A stretch of DNA of 64,000 nucleotides from Diaporthe sp. PMI_573 (lineage: Eukaryota; Ascomycota; Sordariomycetes; Diaporthales; Diaporthaceae), in the NCBI GenBank assembly GCA_021399435.1, contig JAJTUP010000016.1, forward strand, positions 62,001 to 126,000. The letters run 5' to 3'. The notes below the pieces were generated by a model. It worked only from the letters and a program-made list of their open reading frames with translations, was not told the DNA's origin and searched no databases. A program made the position numbers and the translations under genes. The number at the start of each line of letters is the position of its first letter. Position 1 is the first letter of the stretch. Shown piece by piece: positions 1-10,344 of the stretch.

Positions 1-599
1 AGCATACTTAGGAAGAGTACCCTTACTAGCCCCTAGAACTAATATTATAGAAGTACTAATTACAAGACAACCCTTTAAACAAGTAACGCGAGAACTAAGG
101 AAGGAGACTAAGAAGGATAGAGATATAGGGAGGACATTCCCTTACTATAGTCACCATCCTAGTACCTCTTAGGCCTCATACATCTATAATAAATATAGAA
201 TTTATATATAAGAGAAAGTAAGCTATAACTAGTTTCCTTAAAGGTACTAAGGGTAGGATATCTAATAAACTTATAAAAGAGGTAACTTTAAGGGATAGGA
301 ACTTAAGAAACAATATAATAATGTAAGCTATGTAATATTTTAACTTAACCTACATACCCCTCTAGTATACCTATATAACCCTACTAGATAGCGTACCTAT
401 AAAAACAAGGAATATTAAGTATACATGGATAATAAGGTTGAAGAATAGTACTAATTATAGTAATAAGGATAAATCCTCAGCCTTATAAAGCCTATAATGT
501 AAGATAAAAGTATATAATAGCTTATAGAAGACCTATAATAATTACAGAGTATTATATAATAAAACATTAAAAGTATTAACAAAGTCCTAAGAAAGGATT

Positions 600-3500
600 A
601 TAGATAACTAAAAAACTAGATAAGCTATTTATAAAACCTTAGATAGTAGGAGAAATACCTATAAGGTACTTATATATAATAAACACTAATAATGACTATT
701 AATATTTAAAAATTAAGGTAGAGCTTGGAGCCTATTAATACTATATACTTATTAATAGTAGAGTATAGGGGAACTTTATCTCCCTAAAGATAGTAAATAG
801 ATACTACCTTATATAGTATAAGAAGAGGGAACCCTATAGACTTAATATAGTTGATAATATAGAAGTTACTTATAGAAATAATATTATTAATATAGAGACT
901 AATTACCTCTAGGTCTAGATCTAGGACTATATTAAGTAACTCTTATTTAATATTATTAAGATAATAGATTATTAGTTAATCTTAGGAATACCCTAGTTAA
1001 GAAAGAATAACTCTTGGATAGATTAGACTACTAGCTAAATTTATTAGGTAAACCCTGTTAGCTTAGTAAAAGGAACAATCATATATTATAAGGATAAGTA
1101 GAGCTTAGTCCCTAAGGATAGTACTTAAATATATGCTTAAACAAGCCTAGTAACTACCTCTTAAGATAGAGAGAAGGACTTAGTCCCTGGATAGGCTTTA
1201 GAACAGCCCCTAAACGAGCTAGCATAATAATAGCATAAACTAGGTAGTCTACTATAGACCTATGAGAAAAATTCACTATTAAGCTAAATATAATATAAAC
1301 TTAATAAAGAAGGTAGTCTAACATAGACCAATATAAGGAAATAATAAATTATACTTATAGTATAAGAATATATCAAGGAGATCTAACAAGTATTAAGGTA
1401 AATACAAGAGATCTAGTATATATAATATAAAACAATACCTATAGTTATAATTACCTTACTTATAGGAACCTTATAATAAGTACTAAAGGCTTAAAGAATT
1501 AGCTTAATAAAGTAAACTAAGTCTATCCTCTAATAATTCATTACCTATCTATAGAAGGCTAAGGTAGTAAAGAAGGATCCTCAGGAGTTTATACCTTAGG
1601 AATACTATAAATATACTAAGCTATTCTTAGTAATACTTAATACTAAACTACTTAAATATAATAACTAGGATTATAAAATACCCCTAGAACCTAGGAAGAT
1701 ACCTAAATTCTCTAAAATCTATAGGCTTAACAAAATATAACTTAAGGTACTTAGGAAGTACCTTGACGAGAACCTGGAAAAAGGTTATATATAACTATCT
1801 ACTTTACCTATAAGATATCTAATCCTCTTTATACTAAAGAAGAACGAGAAGCTACAACTTTATATAGATTATTACTAACTAAATAACATTACTATTAAAA
1901 ACTATTACTTACTACCTTTAATTAAAGAACTACAAGACTAACTATAAGGAGCTTAATAGTTTATAGCCCTAGACCTTAAGGGAGCCTATAACCTTATTAG
2001 AATAAAAAAAGGTAAAGAATAGAAAACAGTATTTTAAATATACTATAGATATTTTAAGTACCTAGTCATACTATTTAGATTAACTAACATACTAGCATCA
2101 TTCTAAGCTATAATTAATCACATTCTTAAAGAATATTTAGACATCTTTATAATCATATACCTAGACAACATCCTTATCTACTCTAAAACGCTTAAAGAAT
2201 ATAAAGAATATATATATAAGGTATTATAAAAGCTCCAGAATATAAAACTTCTAGTTAAACTAAAGAAGAGTAAGTTTTATATTAAGAAAGTCAACTACCT
2301 TAGGTATACTATCTAGCCTAAGCAAATTATAATATAAATATCTAAGATCAAGGCTATTAAATACTAGCCTATACCTATAAATATCAAGGAAGTTTAAGGA
2401 TTCTTTAGATATATTAACTTTTATAAATAATTTATTAAAAGTTATAAAGAACTTATAAAGCCTCTTACAGACCTTACTAAGAAAGACAAGGAGTTCTAAT
2501 AGATACAAGAAGTATAAGATACTTTTAACACAATAACCTAGAAGATTCTAGAAGAACTAATACTAGTTAAAGCAAACCCTAACAAGGTTTATAAAGTTAA
2601 GACCAATACCTTAGACTTCATAATAGGAGGATAACTAGGTTAACAAGATAACTAAGGTAAACTACACCCTATTACATTCTTTTTAAAAAAGCTTAATGGA
2701 CTAGAGTTTAATTACCCTATATATAATAAAGAACTCATAGTAATAATTAAAGTATTTAAGAAATAACAACATTACCTTATAAGAGCTAAGTACTAGGTTT
2801 AAGTCTACACCAACTATAAAAACCTTACACACTTTATAACAACCAAAGAACTTAATAAATATCAGATTAGATAGGCAGAGTTCTTGTTATAATTTAACCT
2901 CAAGATTACCTACTATAAGGGATTTGAGAACAAACAAGTAGATATACTTAGCAGATAATTAGACTACCTATAAGAGGTTCTACCAAAAATACAAAGTATC
3001 TTCCAAGTCACCCCTAACAGAGACTTGTTACAAAAGCCTCAACAACTAGTAATAATACTCTAAGCTAAGGTTAACCTTAGCTAGGAAAATAAGCTCAAGG
3101 TAGCCTACTAGAATATATCTCTAGAAACTAAAGAATAAATAGTAGAAGATAACAAAATATTATATTAAGGAAGACAACTCTTTATACCTACAGATCTATA
3201 AAAGAAACTCATTAAACAAATTTACAAAGCTCCAGTATATAGATACCAAGGAATTATAGCAATAATCAAAAGAATTAGATAACACTACTACTTTTTAAAA
3301 ATAAAGAAAGAAGTCTAAATAGTTATCTAGAACTATAATATATATTATAAAAGTAAGACCATAAGATACAAACTTTATAGCTTACTATAACCTCTACTAG
3401 TACCTAACAAACCATAGTAATCTATTAGCCTAGACTTTATTATCAAACTACTACTCTTAAAGAAACTAATAACAAGTACCTAGTATAATAGCATTCTAGT

Positions 3501-4480
3501 TATTATTAACAGATTTATAAAGTACTCCTACTTCCTACTATATAAGAAAGTAAGTAATATAAATAATCTTATATACACCTTCCTATAAATAATCATTAGC
3601 AACTATAACATATTATAAGAAATAGTATTAGATAGAGGAATAGTATTTACCTCTAACTTCTAGTAATTACTTATAAGGTAACTTAGTATAAAGTTAAAGC
3701 TATCCATAGCTTTCCACCTTTAAATAAATAGATAAACCAAAAGACTAAACTAGATTCTAGAATAGTACCTCTATAGTTACATTAACTATAAATAAAATAA
3801 TTAAATATAGTTATTACCTATAGTATAGTTTACCTATAATAATATAAACACAGGTATTATAAAGGTCTCACCCTTCTATACAAACTATAGCTATAAACCA
3901 GAAGCCTATAAAAAACTAATCTCTAAGCCAGAAGTATAATTAGCCACGGAAAGGGCAACTAAGATTTAGAATCTTCAGAAAGAGCTTCAGCAAGAACTAT
4001 TCTTTATATAAGAATAAATAACAACCTATACTAATAGAAAAAGGTTAAAGGGACCAACCTTAGAGGAGGAGGATAAAGTCTACCTACTCTAAAAAAACAT
4101 TAAAACTAAATAACTAAATAATAAATTAGACTACAAGAAGATTAGACTATTTAAGATTAAAAAGAAACTATCAGACACTAATTTTAGGCTCTCATTACTA
4201 ACAAAAATATAAATATACCCGGTCTTCTATATATCACTCTTAGAACCAGTACTAGCTAATATATAGCTTGAAATATAGATTAAACTCGACAATAATAAAA
4301 AAGAATAAGAAGTAAAGAAGATTTTTAATTCTAGAATATATAATACTAATACTAAATACCTAGTTAAATAGAAAAACTATAACAATAAAGACAATACTTA
4401 GAAACCCCTTAAAAACCTAACAAATTACCAACAAGTACTATAGGACTTTTAAGGTCAACCAGAAAATCAGCAAGCACCCC
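600..4480 (+). pseudogene. Decayed pol polyprotein of element 1
   Basis: Domains recognisable by translation through the stops are: protease active-site region near 745-1000; RT about 1700-2350 (primer-grip/LYIDY region near 1860, catalytic box at 2158-2169); RNase H about 2580-2965; integrase about 3180-4000; chromodomain about 4310-4445 (YLVKWKNY-like core). Several catalytic residues are gone. The protease Asp codon now reads AAT (754-756), the RT box reads Y-L-D-N instead of YLDD, and the integrase Glu of the DDE triad reads AAA, Lys (3739-3741). All three changes are G-to-A. The element cannot encode an active pol. The limits given are approximate. Confidence 0.85.
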
Positions 4481-4510
4481 TAGACTATCTAGATCCAGAC
4501 CTAAGAAATA

Positions 4511-5079
4511 CTAATTAGAAATCCCCGCAGCTCTAAAAGAATACATATCAATAGTAACCCAAGCCTCCTCTTTATAACAACACTCTAACTTAGCATCCTC
4601 CTCATCTAGTAACTAGATACCACAACGAAATAACTCAGAAAACCACTCCTTAGCTTAGCATTTTTAACAACACAAGCAGGCCAAGCAACCTATAGTAGTC
4701 TACAACTTTATTTAAAGTAAAAACAACTCCTCCTTAACATTAATCTCTTCTTTCTCCAAACACTCTTATTTAGACAATAGGCGTTTCACTATAACAAGTC
4801 AGTAAGAAAAAAAAAAAAAAAACCAAGAAAAGAGAAAGGAAACCTACAAGAAGCAGCTATATTATTTCCATCATAAGACTTCCTAGCATAAATATACTCG
4901 CTATAATACAAGGACTCAGGGGCAACACAACATATACAATTTACTTTAAAACAATAAGAACAAGGCATAGTTTTAGATATGATACCTTTCTAGTCAATAA
5001 GGTTAGCAAGGGCAGCTCGTTTCTCCAACTTCTTTAGATAAGTCTTTTTAACCCAACCTTAGGCAACACACGATAACAT
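4511..5079 (-). pseudogene. Antisense zinc-cluster-like accessory gene inside element 1
   Basis: On the strand opposite pol, between the chromodomain and the 3' LTR, a reading frame starts at ATG 5079 and can be followed to a TAG at 4511-4513. The first exon carries a CSYC motif followed six residues later by another Cys. Further on, positions where a second CX2CX7C half would be expected read Tyr (TAT), consistent with TGT-to-TAT mutation. The intact layout would fit a GAL4-type CX2CX6CX9CX2CX7C cluster. A donor-like GTAGGT and an acceptor (TTGTTATAG) near 4790-4850 suggest one intron. A charged, Glu/Lys-rich segment follows. I recall similar predicted proteins being scattered through fungal genomes. 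Function unknown; the product would be a nuclear DNA-binding-type protein by inference. Confidence 0.6.
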
Positions 5080-5190
5080 AGTAGGGAGAACGTAACAATT
5101 AGAAGGAAGGATATACAAAGATATAAAGAAAACAGGACAGGAAACTCACTTAAATCTTTAGGAACAAAGAAGCATAAAGGAGGGGAATAA

Positions 5191-5657
5191 TATTACGACC
5201 CTAATAGAAATAGAACCAACAGTTAGTTCTACAAAGGAACAACCCTACTAGGCCAGCATACCAGCCAAACAAACAAGGGACCAAGCCAATAGTTATATAA
5301 TTGCTAATTAGATAAGACGGATTAATTAGAGCAACAATTAATCCCAGCAATCTAATACCAGGGAGCGACAAGAGTAACCAGCACTCCTAACACTCCCCCA
5401 TACTAGATCACCAGGAGCAACTAGCATTTCTAGCAAGCCTTACTAAAGAGATAGACATATAAGGATATACTTATTACTAGATAGCTAGATAGTATGGACA
5501 GCTTTTCAGCAGTCAATCTAAGTATTCACCCTAAATAGCTTTTATTAGCTTGTAATCATTATCAGAAACCCCATTACTCAATTAACCACCTTGTTACGTA
5601 TCTTAGACATAAACCTGATCTACGGTTTAGAGGACCCAGGAAACCTTGATTATTACA
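5191..5657 (+). repeat. 3' LTR of element 1 (467 bp)
   Basis: Begins TATTACGACC and ends TTATTACA, the RIP-altered forms of TGTTACGACC and TCGTCACA seen in the related solo LTR at 6356-6787. Internal blocks such as AGTCAATCTAAGTATTCACC are shared exactly. The next five bases (CTTTG, 5658-5662) would be the right-hand target duplication; its partner is off-window. Confidence 0.9.
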
Positions 5658-5726
5658 CTTTGAGTAATTACTCGTTTACGTACCCAACTAACAAGAAGGA
5701 TATTTAAATATATTATTAAAATATCT

Positions 5727-5921
<195 letters not shown>

Positions 5922-6130
5922 TGTGACAGGCTAAGGCCTAGATGGCTTAGCCTTAGAATCTCTTGGCCTGGAAGGGCGCACGGACTAAAACTAATATACA
6001 GACCCTTCTGATTAGATACTTATAGGCGGGGACACGTAGTCGCCTTTAGGTGTTTCCTTTACTCTACAAGTTTAGTTATACTCGTAGAGTGGCCTAGCTA
6101 GTTGTAATATACTACCTTGAGACCGTTACA
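5922..6130 (+). mobile_element. Solo LTR (209 bp) inside the microsatellite
   Basis: Starts TGTGACAGGC and ends CCGTTACA, flanked by ATAAT on both sides (5917-5921 and 6131-6135). Because the flank is a microsatellite the duplication is weak evidence alone, but the TG...CA ends and the sharp switch of composition support an LTR. It contains no coding sequence. Its first 20 bases resemble the sequence at 41453, suggesting the same LTR family. Confidence 0.7.
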
Positions 6131-6350
6131 ATAATAATAATAGTAATAGTAATAGTAATAATAATAGTAATAGTAATAGTAATAGTAATAGTAATAGTAA
6201 TAGTAATAGTAATAGTAATAGTAATAGTAATAGTAATAGTAATAGTAATAGTAATAGTAATAGTAATAGTAATAGTAATAGTAATAGTAATAGTAATAGT
6301 AATAGTAATAGTAATAGTAATAATAATAGTAATAGTAAAAGTAAAAGTAA
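6131..6350. repeat. (TAGTAA)n hexanucleotide repeat
   Basis: About 210 bp of TAGTAA/AATAGT units with a few ATAATA units at either end. It is the right-hand continuation of the microsatellite beyond the solo LTR but has a different unit, so the two halves have evolved separately since insertion. Confidence 0.95.
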
Positions 6351-6355
6351 CTTAT

Positions 6356-6787
6356 TGTTACGACCCTGACAGAAATAGGACCAGCGGTTGGTTATAAGTG
6401 GGACAAGGGCCCACCAGGCCAGCGCAGCAGGTCGCAGGAAGCGGCACACCTGGGCACGTGACCGGATGGTTAGGTAAGCTGGATCAAATGGAGCGACAGG
6501 AGCGACGAGCGCTCCAGACGCTCCCTTACACTGGATCGCCAGGAGCGACCAGTGCTCCCAGTGAGCCAGGCTGAAGAGGTGGACTATATAGATCACGTTC
6601 ATTACCAGTAGATAGCATCAGCTTAGGACAGCTCTTCAGCAGTCAATCTAAGTATTCACCCTAAATAGCTTCAACGGCTTTCGATCACCAGTATCAGAAC
6701 ATTGCTCAGAACGATCCACCTTAAACGACCCTTAAACATAAACCCGCTCACTAGGTTTATCAGCCAAGAACCACCGTGATCGTCACA
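6356..6787 (+). mobile_element. Solo LTR of the element 1 family (432 bp) with perfect CTTAT target duplication
   Basis: Starts TGTTACGACC, ends GATCGTCACA, and is flanked by CTTAT at 6351-6355 and 6788-6792. It matches the LTR at 5191-5657 over long blocks but keeps CpA and CpG sites that are mutated there, so it shows a less decayed version. A solo LTR with a target duplication implies LTR-LTR recombination that removed the internal region. Confidence 0.93.
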
Positions 6788-6792
6788 CTTAT

Positions 6793-7290
6793 ATATAAAG
6801 TATAAAGTTCTTCTTTAGCTATATATATACTTATATATACTTTTTTAAGAATTTAAAGTAGATAACTCTTATGCCTTTTAAGTAAACCTTTATTTAAATA
6901 TTATAACTATATATATTTTAAGGGTAGCCCTTTTATGCTATTTAGTACATGCAAAGTATTAAGCTAAAGTATTAGGCTTATAAATAAAATATACTTATTT
7001 ATATATACCTTATATAAATATTAAATAATTAAAATATTATATTTAAATATAATATTATAGTATATAGTATTAAAATATATCCTTTAATTTAATATAAACT
7101 AGTATGTAATGCTTTATAATCTTTTTAAAAGTGTATAATTTCTTCAATTTATTATATTAAGATATAACATATAATTTATATTTAGCAATATAATTTATAC
7201 TTTTCTTTTATAACCTCTTTTATACTTGATATTATTCTGAATCATTATCTAAACTAGAAGGTAATCTGTTAAACGGAAACGCTTGTGTGG
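6793..7290. other. AT-rich decayed intergenic DNA
   Basis: Very AT-rich sequence dominated by TATATA and AAATAT runs with stops in all frames. I see no coding region, LTR end or RNA gene in it. Confidence 0.6.
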
Positions 7291-7296
7291 GCGCTA

Positions 7297-7344
7297 CACG
7301 TAAGGGGTTACCCTAGACTTCACGTAGGGAGTTACCCTAGACTT
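7297..7344. repeat. 24-bp tandem duplication
   Basis: Two adjacent 24-bp units (7297-7320 and 7321-7344), each starting CACGTA and ending ACCCTAGACTT, with only two differences. They lie in a less AT-rich island. Confidence 0.85.
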
Positions 7345-7794
7345 GGCACTTTTTCGGCTAAGTGCCTATGTGGCGTGCGCGCCGGCAGATGAGTTTGGTG
7401 GCCGTGAGTCGATTTTTTAGGCTATTGTAAGACCCTAACTTCGAACCTCTGCATTACCCTTATTTCTTATCCAAAAAGCATGTAACCTAGTTCATTAGAT
7501 AGCCTGATTTCTGAAGTTTATCTGTATTTAGTTTGGTTACTGTCAGGGTTAGGGTTGGCTGGTTATTTAAAGCCAAAGATAGTGGGTCCGAGGGCCGAAT
7601 TTTCCGGCCTCCCTATCTGCGCACCAGAGCCAACCACAGCGTGCCCAGGGTTGAGACGATGTCGGAGGGACTGTGAGGAGGGCTGACAGAAGCCCACTCG
7701 AATTCAATACAAAGTTGTCCAAACCACTCTCAAGCGTCCCAACAAGACCTCAGTGCACCCTACTGCTACCTGACTCCCATTCGATCCACCAACC

Positions 7795-8860
7795 TTCACA
7801 TAATCCTAAGTCCCTTTCTAATGCCATTCTTTATAACTGCTTCAGCTTTCGTTCTTCCTCCTGGACCTTTCTCTCTTCCTTAGCCTTCCTACTTGACTCT
7901 GCTAATATCTTTGTCTCTAGCTCTATTTTTTGAATCTCTAATTCCTTCCGCTTCCTAGTTAAAGGAGTATCTGATGAAACTTGAGATTAGCTGGAATAGG
8001 CTAGCGTTGGTGAAGAAGGTATAATAGGAGGGGAGGAAGGTATAGGTGAATCAGAAGAGCCTAAAACTGTGATACAATCTCCCTCCTTCTCAAGAATATT
8101 AAGGCTAGAAGATTACAGGTGTTTTTGTCGTTTTACAGTTTTATTCCTATTAGTATATTAGAGTTTAAATAATAATAATATAAATTAATATATAAATATA
8201 ATGCTAACCGTTGCTGCTTCTGAGTTGACTTTTGTACTGTCCCTAAGCTAGTAATATGCTGACTTGTCTTAAGAAAAGTAATAGCATCATCTGAAAGTGC
8301 TAATTCCTCTTGTTGACTAGACTCAATAGAACCTAAAAAAGCAGATTTACGATGCTTTAACTCTATATAGCTATTAGTATAAATATAATTAGATGGGAAA
8401 ATAAAGTTACTTACGTATACGAGTTGCTTAGCATTTATATCTAAAGCTCGGTGCAACTGTATTCTGAGAGGTAAATTTAAGGTTATACTTTTTTGCAATA
8501 GAAAGAGATTTAAAATCATCTTCATCTTGCATCCGTGAACTTATATTAAAAACAAGTTAGTATAAATAAATATATATAAGTAATTAAATAACTTACCCAG
8601 CAATAACCCCCAGAAGTGAACTATATCTACCACTAATCAAATAGCTTCGTTGATGTTAAACCTCAGCTGGATTTAATAATAATGACATCTTATCCCAGTT
8701 ACCAGATGAGATTTTGAATTATGCTTATTAAAGCCACAACGAATGGTTGAACGTTCCTTTTGCTTAACCCATCCTAACAAACTTTGCTTTATGCTTGGCT
8801 TATTATTATAGGTTTAGACAAGGTCAGTTAACATCTAAATATGAGTTAAGGTCGATTAAC
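7795..8860 (-). pseudogene. Decayed gene of unknown family with coiled-coil C-terminus
   Basis: On the minus strand several pieces read as coding. A piece near 8690-8790 contains WVKQKERSTIRCGF. Others lie near 8420-8530 and 8220-8350 (Ser/Gln/Glu-rich). A C-terminal piece at about 7835-8060 has a Ser/Pro-rich linker followed by an alternating Lys/Glu helix (RKRKELEIQKIELETK). GTAAGT...TACTAATAG pairs between the pieces look like fungal introns (for example about 8361-8411). In-frame TAA stops fit CAA-to-TAA decay. I do not recognise the family; a repeat-derived gene is likely given its surroundings. Limits are approximate. Confidence 0.4.
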
Positions 8861-8889
8861 ATCTAAATATAATATTTGGATGTCAGTTG

Positions 8890-9623
8890 AGCTACAGGGA
8901 TTAAGGTCAACTAACCGCATACCTCGTCAGCAGGTCTGGGACTGGTACGTCAACCAGCGCCAGCTCCCTATATTCATTCCATGACACCGCATGGCCAAAA
9001 AAAAAAAAAAAACATTCAGGGACACTGCCGCCCGCGGCAAGGATGATGTAAAGCATGGTCTCAGCTTCGTGGTTGAGCGAGAGCAGGCTGCCCGTTGATG
9101 GAGGAACATGGATAATACCCGATGTCATAGAGTCTTGTTGTAGGTGGACCCCCAAGGCTTGCATACAAGTTAGCATGGTGGGTTGAAGAGAGCGCGAGAC
9201 ATACATTGATATAACCTCATAACACCTTCGGGACTTAAGGTATGCCGTACTCTTTCTAAAAGATCCCTCACCCGAGCTGTCTCATCTGCCAGGCAGCCAC
9301 GAAGTTAGCAAAAGCGAATGACAGTGTGCCGAGGAAGACCGACCCTTCTGACTATTGATGCCTAGACGAGAAAGCTGGAGCCAGTATCGAGCTTTGTGCC
9401 GCCTTTCCTCGCGTACGTCGAACTTGAACATGTCGGAGACGTCCTCTGCTGTGAAGGACAGCTTGTCCCTGAAGCTTTTGTTCTCACGTGCGTCTTTAAA
9501 TGCTTGGCAATGATGGGCGTTGAGGTCGTCAAGCCTCATGTCTCCCTGAAGACGGTCCAAAACTTTCCAAAGCCTATTTTGTAAGGCCAGCTTCCACCGT
9601 TTCTCCTGTATGTCTGATGCCAT
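8890..9623 (-). pseudogene. Hypothetical gene or gene fragment in a GC-normal island
   Basis: A minus-strand frame opens at 9623 with a good start context (GAAAATGGCATC) preceded by a pyrimidine-rich leader and a TGACG/CGTCA repeat (about 9708-9720), and runs about 100 residues before a stop at 9282. Coding-looking sequence continues to about 8907 in other frames, so either an unrecognised intron or frameshifts separate the parts. A run of A's at 8998-9012 falls inside the second part. Residues include RLDDLNAHHCQAFKDAREN, with no domain I recognise. Base composition is normal, unlike the RIP-damaged surroundings. Could be a captured or remnant host gene. Confidence 0.35.
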
Positions 9624-9749
9624 TTTCGAAGGAGCCTTGAGGATTGAGGAGGGAAAGAGAGGAGATTGGAGAAAGGCAACATGGAGCTAGAGGGGTTCTG
9701 ACTTGTGACGTGACGTGACGAGGGGAAGTTTCTTAAACATAGCTGCATA

Positions 9750-10226
9750 AACCATTCCGTCTCTGCATAGCCAATACAGGTGGCGCACTCAACACAAGTT
9801 CTGGTCTAATTAAATACTGGGTTTGCTCTGGATCTCAACCTACACCACGCTACAATTAGCAGTATCGCCTACTTAGAGAGCTCTACAGGAGTCTAACATA
9901 ATGCCTGGTAACATCAGTCTTATATTGTCGGCTAGCTAAATAGTATAATTCTAGAGTTCTATAGGCAGCTATTTGCCCGCCACAACAAAATTACCCCCCT
10001 CCCTACCTATACCTCCTCGCAAAACAGTCTGGCATAACCGCGCTAGCTGACCACAGTAAAACAGTTAAATATCTACCCAAATAACCACTACAAAATAAGG
10101 TATTTTAATAAAGCACAATAAATCAGCCATTTAAAAGCTATAATAAGCTCTTAGAAACCAAGAAGAAGGTTAAAAAAGCTATAGAGCTAATGAGAAAGAC
10201 TATAGAACAGCAACATAAGTACTAAC
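9750..10226. other. Intergenic, nothing recognised
   Basis: Moderately AT-rich. Short stretches read as Lys/Gln-rich coding (around 10130-10220), but stops interrupt every frame and no known domain or repeat end is visible. Confidence 0.5.
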
Positions 10227-10344
10227 GGCAGGAAAGAAATATATACCTACAGCAGAAAAAAGTACATACTTGCGGCAGAAAAAGGTACGTTTCGACCGAC
10301 AGAAAAAGGTATATACTTGCGGCAGAAAAAGATACATACTTACC
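10227..10344. repeat. Minisatellite, about five 23-bp units
   Basis: Imperfect tandem units of about 23 bp sharing GGCAGAAAAAGGTA followed by a TACTTGC-like tail. The unit length is not a multiple of three, so the repeat would shift frame if translated. Confidence 0.8.

Larger units (their letters stand above)
1..5657 (+). mobile_element. Element 1: Ty3/Gypsy chromovirus-type LTR retrotransposon, RIP-decayed, 5' end off-window
   Basis: A heavily AT-shifted Gypsy element reads left to right: protease, reverse transcriptase, RNase H, integrase, chromodomain, then a 3' LTR at 5191-5657. A purine-rich tract (about 5177-5188) sits just before the LTR, as expected for a polypurine tract. The 5' LTR and probably part of gag lie outside the window. 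Stops are overwhelmingly TAA and TAG where CAA or CAG would fit, which is the signature of RIP. The order RT-RH-IN plus a C-terminal chromodomain places it in the chromovirus branch of Gypsy elements. A solo LTR of the same family lies at 6356-6787. Confidence 0.9.

Noticed and set aside
6126..6602. Minus-strand frame with a very long poly-Leu tract
   Set aside because: It is the translation of the TAGTAA repeat and the adjoining solo LTR, not a gene.
7540..7555. TTAGGGTT-like motif, considered as telomere trace
   Set aside because: Only one to two units occur, with no array; expected by chance.
10227..10344. Regularly spaced repeats, considered as a CRISPR-like array
   Set aside because: The units are contiguous with no unique spacers, and the genome is fungal.
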